The translations under genes were made by a program, and so were the position numbers. 41,868 bases of DNA from JBEIDK01 sp040383485 (lineage in GTDB: Bacteria > Bacteroidota > Bacteroidia > UBA4408): the NCBI GenBank assembly GCA_040383485.1, contig JBEIDK010000015.1, positions 1 through 41,868 on the forward strand, written 5' to 3'. Below, piece after piece: positions 17,182 through 25,310 of this stretch. Every line of letters starts with the position of its first letter. Position 1 is the stretch's first letter. The notes beneath the pieces are model-generated. The model worked only from the letters and a program-made list of their open reading frames with translations, did no database searches and was not told where the DNA came from.

Positions 17182-18933
17182 ATGAGAATAAATTCATTCA
17201 CAAAATTGTTTTTTGGGTTAACAATTATCCTTAATATCTTTAGTTTTTCGGCAAATGCTCAAACAATCACAAATGTAGCAGCCGATACAAATTTTGTTTG
17301 CTTGAAGCAAGGAGCCAATACTCTAAATATATCTTTCACTCCAACAGGATTTGCCTCAACTGCATTATTTCAAGTGATACTATCAGATGAAAATGGTAGT
17401 TTCTTAGTAATCCCTCCAAATATAATTGGTGCATCTAATGTTAGTCCAATTACAGCAACTATTCCTTTAGGTACAATCCCATCAGGTAACTATCAATTAA
17501 CTGTTGGTGAACTTGTCACACAAACAGTTGGAGACACATCTGGACTCATAAACATTGTTGCAGCCCTAGATAGTTTTCAAGTTACAATAGATACTCCACA
17601 AGAAACAATTTGCTCAGGCTCTACCATTACTTTTAATGCAAGTTTAAATCCTGTATTGGCTAATGCTAGTTATAAATGGTTTATTAATAATTCACAAGTT
17701 ACTGGGCAAACACTTTCAACATTTACCACAAGCTCAATCACCGCTAATTCAGTTGTAAGATGTGAGGTAGTAATTACTGGTGAATGCATCACAGATAGCA
17801 CTGCAACCTCAAATAGTATTGGTATTGTAATTGGAAACAATGTGCCTTTTCAAGTAACTGCAAGTTCGAGTGAGACAACAATTTGTCAAGGGTCTAATGT
17901 TACTCTTAATTCTAATATTACAGAAGGTGTTGGACCATATACATACTCTTGGGAATATACAGTTGGCTTGGGTGCCCCAGTAGTTTTTGGTACTACAGAT
18001 AACATCACAACAAATGCTATTCCTGCGGGAGCATCAATTAAATTATTTGTTACTAGCGCAGCTACCTGCTTGGCAAATAATGAAGATTCAGTCATAGTTA
18101 CTCTTACAATACTATCAATAGTTGCAAATCCTCCTGCAATAAGCATTATTCAAAATGAAGCTTTTTGCGACCCTGTTAATGGCGTTGCAGTATTCACTGT
18201 ATCACCTTCAATTCCGGGTGCAACCTACAATTGGATTGTTGGTACTAATACTTTGCCTCCTCAAGCTATTCCTACAAGGCTAACACTTAACGTTGCAAGC
18301 GTTGCTATTGGTCAACCTATAAGTTGCATAATGACCATAACTGCACCATGTTTAACAAATAATCAATCTACTTCTAACGTTATATTGGTTGAAATTCAAA
18401 ACGCACCAAATATTACAATAAACGATGATTTTGAAATGGCTTATGGAGCAGAAGCGACCTTAGAAATTCAAGGCGATTATTATGGACCATCAATAAGTTG
18501 GTCACCAAGTTCAAATGAATATATTAATAACCCTAATTCTGCAAATCCAAAAATAACACCTCCAAGAACAACAAAATATACCTTAACGGTATTGAGTACT
18601 CAAAAATGCTTGGTAGTTGAAGAAGTAATTGTATCAGTATTACCTAACAAGGAGCTTTTTATCCCAACTGCATTTTCTCCCAATGGCGATGGTCGAAATG
18701 ATATTTTGTATTGTAGAAGTAAAGAAAACCAATTTGAACCTAAAACTTTTTTAATGCAAATTTTTGATGAGAATGGAACAAGAGTATTTAGCTCAAAATA
18801 TCAGAATTATGGGTGGGACGGTAATTATAAAAATGAACCTTGTGAGCAAGGTGGTTATATATATCATATTACAGGAGCATATTTTAATTTTGAACCATTT
18901 GAATTTAGTGGTAAGTTTTTACTAATAAGATAG
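17182..18933 (+). CDS. Secreted Ig-like protein with T9SS type B (gliding-motility-associated) C-terminal domain
   Basis: A 583-residue exported protein. The signal peptide ends near SANAQ (about 27). The middle carries several Ig-like or PKD-like beta repeats, each opening with a Cys-containing strand (TICSGSTITF, TICQGSNVTL, AFCDPVNGVA). The C-terminal segment from about 490, LFIPTAFSPNGDGRNDILY, with WDGNYKNEPCEQGGYIYHI, is the CHU_C/T9SS type B sorting domain, which sends proteins through the T9SS to the surface. Threonine, asparagine and serine dominate, as in surface adhesins. A PorP/SprF gene follows after 8 nt. Type B cargo paired with PorP/SprF is a known Bacteroidota arrangement, as in SprB/SprF of Flavobacterium johnsoniae. 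Confidence 0.88.
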   Translation: MRINSFTKLFFGLTIILNIFSFSANAQTITNVAADTNFVCLKQGANTLNISFTPTGFASTALFQVILSDENGSFLVIPPNIIGASNVSPITATIPLGTIPSGNYQLTVGELVTQTVGDTSGLINIVAALDSFQVTIDTPQETICSGSTITFNASLNPVLANASYKWFINNSQVTGQTLSTFTTSSITANSVVRCEVVITGECITDSTATSNSIGIVIGNNVPFQVTASSSETTICQGSNVTLNSNITEGVGPYTYSWEYTVGLGAPVVFGTTDNITTNAIPAGASIKLFVTSAATCLANNEDSVIVTLTILSIVANPPAISIIQNEAFCDPVNGVAVFTVSPSIPGATYNWIVGTNTLPPQAIPTRLTLNVASVAIGQPISCIMTITAPCLTNNQSTSNVILVEIQNAPNITINDDFEMAYGAEATLEIQGDYYGPSISWSPSSNEYINNPNSANPKITPPRTTKYTLTVLSTQKCLVVEEVIVSVLPNKELFIPTAFSPNGDGRNDILYCRSKENQFEPKTFLMQIFDENGTRVFSSKYQNYGWDGNYKNEPCEQGGYIYHITGAYFNFEPFEFSGKFLLIR

Positions 18934-18941
18934 AGGATATT

Positions 18942-20006
18942 ATGATAAAAAAAATTAGTATGTATATTGTATTGTTATTTCTAACAACTGAAATAACATT
19001 TTCTCAAGATAATACGTTTTCAAATATGAGTGCTAGCGCACTATATTTAAATCCAGCTCTTACTGGTGTAATAAATAGAGATGTTAGGGTTGGATTAATA
19101 TATCGTAGTCAAGGAAGTGCTATTAATAACTCAAAGCCATATACTACAATTGGAGCACAAGGTGATTTGGCATTTTATTATAATAAAGATAAGTCAGATT
19201 TTTTAGGTTTTGGTGTTAATGGATATCGTCATGAAGAAGGGATTGCAGGACTTAAACAAACCAATATTAATTTATCCGTAAGTTACACAAAAGGTCTTTC
19301 TTCAACATTATCTGATTTCTTATCTGTAGGTCTTCAAGGTGGACTTTCTCAAAGGGCAATAGATTATACAGGTTTAACCTGGGATAGTCAATGGAACGGG
19401 CAAGTATTTCAATCAAATGTGGGTGGTGAATATTATGACACTAGGAATATTGATTTTTATGATTTTGCGGGTGGGGTTTTATTTAACAAAAAAATATCAA
19501 GTATCATAAAGTTTAATTTAGGCGCAGCAGTGAACCATGCACTTAGCCCAAAAATTTCCTTAAACTCAACACCTAAATCATTAGATGGGAAGTCAGATGT
19601 ACTTCATCGAAAATATACCATTCACGGAACTGGAGAAATTTACACTTCTAGAAATGCAACCACATTACTTGTGCCCTCATTTATTTACCAATGGCAACAA
19701 ACACAAAAAAATGTTATGCTTGGCTTATATTTAAAATTTATAAAAGGCAGCGACTCTAAATTTACAGATTACATAAAACAATCTTCAGTTAGTTTTGGCT
19801 TAGCATATAGGTGGCGCGATGCTATAATTCCTCGAGTAAAAATCGATTATAAAGAATTTTCATTCTATCTAGCTTATGAAGCAACAGTTTCAAAACTTAG
19901 CACAGCTAATAAAAGTTTTGGTTCTTATGAATTTGCAATTGTTTGGAATTTAAAAACTGAGATTTCAAATAATAACAAACCCAGGGTTTTTAAATTTATA
20001 CAATAA
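18942..20006 (+). CDS. T9SS membrane protein, PorP/SprF family
   Basis: The 354-residue protein has a signal peptide (ending TFSQ at about 22) and then the PorP/SprF opening SASALYLNPALTGVINRDVRV. The rest is alternating beta strands of an outer-membrane barrel, ending in an aromatic-rich strand. SprF proteins deliver or anchor a specific type B cargo on the cell surface, and the gene directly upstream encodes such a cargo. The two stop and start 8 nt apart, so they probably form an operon. Its stop is 4 nt from the convergent FadL-like gene. Confidence 0.9.
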   Translation: MIKKISMYIVLLFLTTEITFSQDNTFSNMSASALYLNPALTGVINRDVRVGLIYRSQGSAINNSKPYTTIGAQGDLAFYYNKDKSDFLGFGVNGYRHEEGIAGLKQTNINLSVSYTKGLSSTLSDFLSVGLQGGLSQRAIDYTGLTWDSQWNGQVFQSNVGGEYYDTRNIDFYDFAGGVLFNKKISSIIKFNLGAAVNHALSPKISLNSTPKSLDGKSDVLHRKYTIHGTGEIYTSRNATTLLVPSFIYQWQQTQKNVMLGLYLKFIKGSDSKFTDYIKQSSVSFGLAYRWRDAIIPRVKIDYKEFSFYLAYEATVSKLSTANKSFGSYEFAIVWNLKTEISNNNKPRVFKFIQ

Positions 20007-20010
20007 TTAG

Positions 20011-21465
20011 TTACCACTTAAAACCTATAGTGCTTATTATTGTGCTTCTTTGAGTAGTTATATTTGTGGCAGGAACTAAATTCGAATCATAAAGATAGTA
20101 TTTGTCAGTTTTGCTTTGTGAGTAAATAAAAGCAAAATCTATAAAGAAATTATTATTTCTATAACCAATCCCAAATGTATAATTTGTTATTGAATTATTA
20201 CTTTTATAGTTGGTATTAAAAGCATTCCCAAAATTAGAATAGCCTAGTCTTATTGCATAAGGTTTTAAATTAATTTCACCACCAATCTTTAAATTATTCG
20301 TACTAGTGTATTTATTTGATATTAATTGATTGACATCTCTAAAGTCTTTATTTGGCCTTAGTAATAAAGTCCTATAGTCTAACCATTCATTATCTATAGA
20401 AATAAAACCATACTTGCCAATTACAAACCCTAAACTTGCAATCAATCTTAACGGTGTTCTAAATCGATATGTATATCCTCCAGCATTATCTGCTAAGGCA
20501 TTTTTGCTTATGTCGGTTGAATCAAAATATGTTGTCATTGAAGCGCTATAATTGTCTGTTAAACTATAACTTGTTGGAGTATGAAATGCTAGCCCAAGTC
20601 TAATCCAATCAGTTGGTTTATAGATTGTTCCAATTTTTAAATTAAAGCCATTTCCTCTCGTTGTTAGTTTTTCATTATATTCAAATTCCTTGAAACGATT
20701 TGATAAATTATTATTATCTGTTTCAAGAAAAGTAGTATTTTCGGCGTAATTAATTTTAGCAATCCCTATTGTACCTCCAAAATACCATCTATTAGCATAA
20801 TTTGCGGCAAAGGAAAGAACAGTTTCACCAACGCTTCCCTGAGAATTGATTGCCTTACTTTGTTGTTTCAAATTATTTCCTTTTGAAATTGAAATATAAT
20901 TTCCAACAACATTAGTATCAGGATCAATAAAAAAAGCATTATATGCTAAACCAGACTGAAATCCATTTAAATCTTCAGATGGAGTTCCATTTGCTTGATT
21001 TACGAAAAAATCACCAATCGAAGAAATTTGATTATTTCCTGAAATAAATGTATTGCTTGAAAGAATATTGTATCGGTTCATTCCTATACCAAAATTAAAA
21101 TATTTCCATTCTGGTAAATTATCATCCTTTCCAAGCTTAGATGAAAAAACAAAGCCCCAGTTTTGTAAATTAACTGTCGATTGAATTTCTGAATTGGCGG
21201 TTCCGAAAAATGTAGATTTTTTATTTGTTGATTGAAATGAAGGACTAATACTAATCTCTGATTTTCTATAAACGCCCAAACCGGCTGGATTTATTGACAG
21301 TGATGAAAAGTCCGCTCCAATAGCACCAAATGCTCCACCTATAGCCGCACTCCTTGCTGTCGAACCTGCAAATGGAATAGTGTAACGCAATGCATCAGCG
21401 TCAGTTTGTGCTCTCAAATTTGAGTTAACTAGCAATAATGAACATATAATTAATTTAAATTTCAT
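20011..21465 (-). CDS. OmpP1/FadL-family outer-membrane transporter
   Basis: The 484-residue protein has a signal peptide ending NLRAQ (20) and the family's N-terminal hatch region, with GSTARSAAIGGAFGAIGADF and SINPAGLGVYRKSEISISPS. A long beta-barrel follows, with GLAFHTPTSYSL and AIRLGYSN, ending in the aromatic C-terminal strand IISTIGFKW, which suits BAM-mediated insertion. The family takes up hydrophobic compounds; Bacteroidota members are often labelled hemin receptor with little proof. FadL-type genes near proS are common in this phylum. The aromatic-rich lipoprotein gene lies 49 nt upstream, same strand, and could be co-transcribed. Confidence 0.85.
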   Translation of the reverse strand: MKFKLIICSLLLVNSNLRAQTDADALRYTIPFAGSTARSAAIGGAFGAIGADFSSLSINPAGLGVYRKSEISISPSFQSTNKKSTFFGTANSEIQSTVNLQNWGFVFSSKLGKDDNLPEWKYFNFGIGMNRYNILSSNTFISGNNQISSIGDFFVNQANGTPSEDLNGFQSGLAYNAFFIDPDTNVVGNYISISKGNNLKQQSKAINSQGSVGETVLSFAANYANRWYFGGTIGIAKINYAENTTFLETDNNNLSNRFKEFEYNEKLTTRGNGFNLKIGTIYKPTDWIRLGLAFHTPTSYSLTDNYSASMTTYFDSTDISKNALADNAGGYTYRFRTPLRLIASLGFVIGKYGFISIDNEWLDYRTLLLRPNKDFRDVNQLISNKYTSTNNLKIGGEINLKPYAIRLGYSNFGNAFNTNYKSNNSITNYTFGIGYRNNNFFIDFAFIYSQSKTDKYYLYDSNLVPATNITTQRSTIISTIGFKW

Positions 21466-21514
21466 TTAATAACAATTCTAAATATTAATTTTATTTTACT
21501 GCATTTAACAAATC

Positions 21515-23224
21515 TTATCTCCTTCCACTGCCTCTTGGTTGCGACATTCCGGGCATTGATGGGCGGCTATTATTTCTTGGAGCTTCCATTCTAGGTTGTT
21601 GTTGTCTAGGTTGCTCGTATCGTCTAGGTTGTTCTTGTTGTCTTGGCTGTTCGTATTGCCTAGGTTGCTCATTTTGTCTTGGCTGTTCGTATTGCCTAGG
21701 TTGCTCATTTTGTCTCGGCTGTTCGTATTGCCTAGGTTGCTCATTTTGTCTCGGCTGCTCGTATTGCCTAGGTTGCTGCTGTTGATATTGTCTCGGCTGT
21801 TCGTATTGTTTAGGTTGCTCCTGTTGTTTTGGCTGTTCGTATTGCCTAGGTTGCTGCTGTTGATACTGTCTCGGTTGTTCGTATTGTCTCGGTTGCTCTT
21901 GTTGAAGTGGTTGTTCATATTGCCTAGGCTGTTCGTTTGGTTTGGATTGCTCATTATTGTTTTGAATCCAATTTTTTGAAGGATTATCAAAATTACTAGG
22001 CTGTTTAATTTCTTGTTTTGGATAATCTTGATAATTCTTAGCATCAGGCGTCTTTAAATTAGGTTCAGATAAAACAGGTTGTTGTTTATCATTGTTATTT
22101 ATAATCTTCGGATTATTGTTTTCTGGTGTTTTAATATCAAAATTAGGCTGTTTACTATTACCAGTATTTAAGTTTGGATTTTTGGCTTCATTAATTTTTG
22201 AATCAAATGAAGGTTTTATTGTTTGATTAGATTCTCCTTTAACACTATTGTCTCTTACATCAATAGTATTTTGATTTTTAATTTCATTTTGGAAACCGTT
22301 ATTCCTAAGCTCATTGATGTAGCCTTTATCAACAGCTACTGCACTTTCATACTTTTCTGCTATTGAGTTTTTGTTCGCAAGTCTACCACTGCTACTTACG
22401 CTGTTTCTTGGTCCTGAAATATGACTAGTTCTGTCAAAGCTGTTGTAATAGTTACCATTATTATTAAAAAAGGAGTTTGAAAGTCCTTGATTATAACCGT
22501 TATAAAAACCTTGATTATAGCCGTTATAGAAACCTTGATTATAGCCGTTATTAAAGCCAAAACCGTTTGAGTATCCCCATCCGCTATTCCAATACCAAGG
22601 GCTATTGTAGCATCCATAAAAAGAGTTATTCCAAGCCCAAGGGTTATTAAATGAATAATAAGGGTTATAATAAGGGTCGTACCAAGAATTATTCCATCCA
22701 CAAAAAGGATTATAGTTGTAGTTGTAAAATCCATTATATCCAAAACCCCAACCAAATGGTCTGTTCCAAATCACTGTTGAATAACCAGGATTAAAAAAAC
22801 TATATGAAGTGTAGATACTATTGCCCCAAGAATTTGGGTTATAGTCATAAAAATAGGTGTTGGTATAATAATTATCATAATAATTCCAATTTAGATTATT
22901 GCCATGGAATCTTCTTAGTCTAGATGCATAACTATAATCATAATAATCATCATAATTAAAATTATTTGTCACATAAGTATTTCCTTGTCCATTTACTGAT
23001 GATTGACTATTAGTGGCTGTTTGAGGTTGAACATAATCATACTGCTGAGTTGGTGCCGTGCTTGTTTGCTGACTGCTATTCGTTGACTGAGTATAAACCT
23101 GCTGCGGTTTATCTTTTGTAGAATAATAGACATCATCATGAATACTTGAAGCTTGCTTAGAGGTATTGCAAGATATTGTTACTGAAATAGAGGCTAAAAT
23201 GATGATTTGATAAATTGTTTTCAT
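21515..23224 (-). CDS. Aromatic-rich lipoprotein with Gln/Pro/Arg tandem repeats, function unknown
   Basis: No characterised family is recognised. The 569-residue product has a lipobox ending TISC (Cys19), a Ser/Gln/Thr linker, then an exceptional stretch (91-260) with 62 aromatic residues out of 170 by my count (35 Tyr, 16 Phe, 11 Trp), mixed with Asn, Gly and Ser. It includes short repeats of NGYNQGFY (227-247). A charged, Asn-rich middle (about 270-420) follows, then a Gln/Pro/Arg/Glu tail (about 430-545) of QYEQPRQNEQPR-type units. The C terminus is basic (RGSGRR). No enzyme motif is visible. The composition suggests a surface-anchored disordered, sticky or amyloid-like protein, which is inference. 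It is probably transcribed with the FadL-like gene. Confidence 0.8.
   Translation of the reverse strand: MKTIYQIIILASISVTISCNTSKQASSIHDDVYYSTKDKPQQVYTQSTNSSQQTSTAPTQQYDYVQPQTATNSQSSVNGQGNTYVTNNFNYDDYYDYSYASRLRRFHGNNLNWNYYDNYYTNTYFYDYNPNSWGNSIYTSYSFFNPGYSTVIWNRPFGWGFGYNGFYNYNYNPFCGWNNSWYDPYYNPYYSFNNPWAWNNSFYGCYNSPWYWNSGWGYSNGFGFNNGYNQGFYNGYNQGFYNGYNQGLSNSFFNNNGNYYNSFDRTSHISGPRNSVSSSGRLANKNSIAEKYESAVAVDKGYINELRNNGFQNEIKNQNTIDVRDNSVKGESNQTIKPSFDSKINEAKNPNLNTGNSKQPNFDIKTPENNNPKIINNNDKQQPVLSEPNLKTPDAKNYQDYPKQEIKQPSNFDNPSKNWIQNNNEQSKPNEQPRQYEQPLQQEQPRQYEQPRQYQQQQPRQYEQPKQQEQPKQYEQPRQYQQQQPRQYEQPRQNEQPRQYEQPRQNEQPRQYEQPRQNEQPRQYEQPRQQEQPRRYEQPRQQQPRMEAPRNNSRPSMPGMSQPRGSGRR
21590..21934. repeat. Coding tandem repeats (12-bp and 36-bp units)
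   Basis: On the minus strand this tract encodes residues of about 431-545 of the lipoprotein. Its clearest part (about 21650-21760) has three nearly identical 36-bp units reading CGTATTGCCTAGGTTGCTC plus TTTTGTCT-CGGCTGTT-type sequence on the plus strand, differing by single bases. Units are multiples of three, so length changes would keep the frame. Confidence 0.85.
22480..22565. repeat. Short coding repeat (NGYNQGFY units)
   Basis: Three adjacent copies of a repeat of about 30 bp, with the plus-strand core CCTTGATTATA-CCGTTAT, encode successive YNQGFYNG units in the aromatic-rich domain. The copies differ at a few positions. Confidence 0.75.
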
Positions 23225-23342
23225 TTTATTATGATTTTAATGTTTTTTATCCTTTAAAATTTTTAGATTTTAAATACTTTTGAAAGCGTAAAAATTCTAA
23301 TTTGATTTGCACATAAACAATAACTATACCAAACAATAAAAA

Positions 23343-24827
23343 ATGGCCAAAGATTTAACAAATAGGGGAGTTACAAGTAAAGAAGAAGATTATTCAAAAT
23401 GGTACAACGACTTGGTTGTAAAATCTGATTTAGCTGAAAATTCTGCAGTTAGAGGATGTATGGTAATCAAACCTTATGGATATTCCATATGGGAAAAAAT
23501 GCAGGCTGCACTTGATAAGATGTTTAAAGACACTGGTCATGAAAATGCTTATTTCCCTCTATTTATACCTAAAAGTTTTTTTAGTAAGGAAGCATCTCAT
23601 GTAGATGGCTTTGCTAAGGAATGCGCAGTAGTTACGCACTACAGACTTAAAACTGGACCAGATGGCAAAATTGTTGTAGATGAAGATGCCAAGCTAGAAG
23701 AAGAGCTAATAGTAAGACCAACGTCAGAAACAATTATTTGGAATACCTACAAAGGATGGATAGAGAGCTATCGTGATTTACCATTATTGATAAATCAATG
23801 GGCTAATGTGGTTCGCTGGGAAATGCGTACTCGTTTATTTTTGCGTACAGCAGAATTTTTGTGGCAAGAAGGACATACTGCTCATTCAACAGCAGATGAA
23901 GCAATTGCTGAAACAAAACAAATGCTGGAAGTATATGCAGATTTTGCTGAAAATTTTATGGCATTGCCTGTTATTAAAGGCATGAAAACATCAAATGAAA
24001 GATTTGCTGGCGCTATTGAAACATATTGTATTGAGGCTCTAATGCAGGATGGAAAAGCATTGCAAGCGGGAACATCTCATTTTTTAGGCCAAAATTTTGC
24101 GAAGGCCTTTGATGTTAAGTTTGCGAATAAAGAAGGTAAACAAGAGTTTGTTTGGGCAACATCATGGGGCGTTAGTACTCGTTTGATGGGAGCCTTGGTT
24201 ATGGCTCATAGTGATGACGCTGGTTTAGTCATTCCTCCTAAATTAGCCCCTTATCAAGTTGTAATTATTCCCATCTATAAAGGCGAAGAACAATTAAATC
24301 AAATTAATGATGTAGTTGCTAAAATTAAAAAAGAGTTGGAAGCGAAAAACATTCGTGTTAAGTATGATAATAGGGATACACAGCGCCCAGGATTTAAATT
24401 TGCAGAATATGAATTAAAAGGTGTGCCAGTGCGCTTGGCATTAGGTGCTCGTGACTTAGAGAATAATACAATTGAAGTTGCTAGAAGAGATACCAAAGAA
24501 AAAGAAACACTTTCTCAGATTGATATTGCTATAAAAGTTGAAAATTTGTTAGAACAAATTCAAATGAATCTCTTTAATAAAGCACTATCTTTCAGGGAAA
24601 ATAGTACACAATATGTAGATTCATTTGAGGAGTTTCAATCTGCTCTTGACAAAGGTGGGTTAGTTTATGCTCATTGGGATGGAACAACTGAAACTGAGTT
24701 GAAAATTAAAGAGCTTACAAAAGCAACAATACGTTGTATTCCTTTAAATAATAAGCAAGAGATTGGTAAATGTATTCTTTCAGGTAAGCCCAGCAATGAA
24801 AGAGTTGTTTTTGCAAGAGCATACTAA
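23343..24827 (+). CDS. proS: Prolyl-tRNA synthetase (archaeal/eukaryotic-type)
   Basis: The 494-residue class II synthetase charges tRNA-Pro. It opens with KEEDYSKWYNDLVVKSDLAE, typical of ProS type 3 without the bacterial INS editing insertion. Motif 2 is around RPTSETIIWNTY and RTRLFLRTAEFLWQEGHTAH, and motif 3 is GVSTRLMGALVMAHSDDAGL with VIPPKLAPYQVVI starting the anticodon-binding domain. The C-terminal part ends in the family's aromatic tail (VVFARAY). A P-loop kinase gene follows after 6 nt. Upstream is the divergent aromatic-rich lipoprotein, with 118 nt between. Confidence 0.97.
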   Translation: MAKDLTNRGVTSKEEDYSKWYNDLVVKSDLAENSAVRGCMVIKPYGYSIWEKMQAALDKMFKDTGHENAYFPLFIPKSFFSKEASHVDGFAKECAVVTHYRLKTGPDGKIVVDEDAKLEEELIVRPTSETIIWNTYKGWIESYRDLPLLINQWANVVRWEMRTRLFLRTAEFLWQEGHTAHSTADEAIAETKQMLEVYADFAENFMALPVIKGMKTSNERFAGAIETYCIEALMQDGKALQAGTSHFLGQNFAKAFDVKFANKEGKQEFVWATSWGVSTRLMGALVMAHSDDAGLVIPPKLAPYQVVIIPIYKGEEQLNQINDVVAKIKKELEAKNIRVKYDNRDTQRPGFKFAEYELKGVPVRLALGARDLENNTIEVARRDTKEKETLSQIDIAIKVENLLEQIQMNLFNKALSFRENSTQYVDSFEEFQSALDKGGLVYAHWDGTTETELKIKELTKATIRCIPLNNKQEIGKCILSGKPSNERVVFARAY

Positions 24828-24833
24828 ACAGAA

Positions 24834-25238
24834 ATGAATTCAATTGTTTTATTGAGAGGTTTACCTGGAAGTGGTAAAACAACATTAGGTAATTTACTTT
24901 CTGAAAATGGCAAATATCCTGTTTTTTCTGTTGACAGCTATTTTACAAATCAAGTTACTGGAGAATATAATTTTGAATACGATAAAAATTATTTAGCATA
25001 TAAAGATTGCCAAGAAAAAACAATTGAAGCCATAATAAGCAAAGTTGAAAAAATTTTCATTGACAATACCTTTACACTAGATTGGGAAATAGAAGTTTAC
25101 TTTAAATTAGCAAAGGAATATGATTACCAAATTCACGTTGTTACTGTCGAAAACTATCATAATTCAAAAAATATACATTTTATAAATGATGATAGTATTC
25201 AGAAAATGGCTTCTAAATACAAGGTTAAACTCTACTAA
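24834..25238 (+). CDS. Small P-loop ATPase/kinase-like protein (AAA_33 type)
   Basis: The 134-residue protein begins with a Walker A motif, GLPGSGKT (9-16). SVDSYFT (about 31-37) corresponds to the Asp after the second strand, and FIDNTFTLDWEIE to the Asn/Asp strand of polynucleotide-kinase-like P-loop ATPases. Its C-terminal NIHFINDDSIQKMASKYK recalls the NxHGVPxxxIxxMxxRYE motif of NEDD4-binding-protein-2-like relatives. The substrate is unknown. It begins 6 nt after proS and is probably translated from the same mRNA. It is shorter than most relatives but has both ends of the fold. Confidence 0.8.
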   Translation: MNSIVLLRGLPGSGKTTLGNLLSENGKYPVFSVDSYFTNQVTGEYNFEYDKNYLAYKDCQEKTIEAIISKVEKIFIDNTFTLDWEIEVYFKLAKEYDYQIHVVTVENYHNSKNIHFINDDSIQKMASKYKVKLY

Positions 25239-25310
25239 TTTTAATGCTATTTTAACTGATAGATAGAGAGTAATTGAAAAAAGATTAAACTTGCATACAA
25301 ATAATTAAAG

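Noticed and set aside
21596..21979. A 127-codon leucine/arginine-rich open frame on the plus strand
   Set aside because: It is the antisense of the Gln/Pro/Arg repeat. A period divisible by three without stops keeps several frames open, and the composition is monotonous.
21505..22044. A 179-codon Asn/Ser/Gly-rich frame on the minus strand overlapping the lipoprotein gene
   Set aside because: It is a shifted reading of the same repeats; the lipoprotein frame has the signal sequence, lipobox and continuous length.
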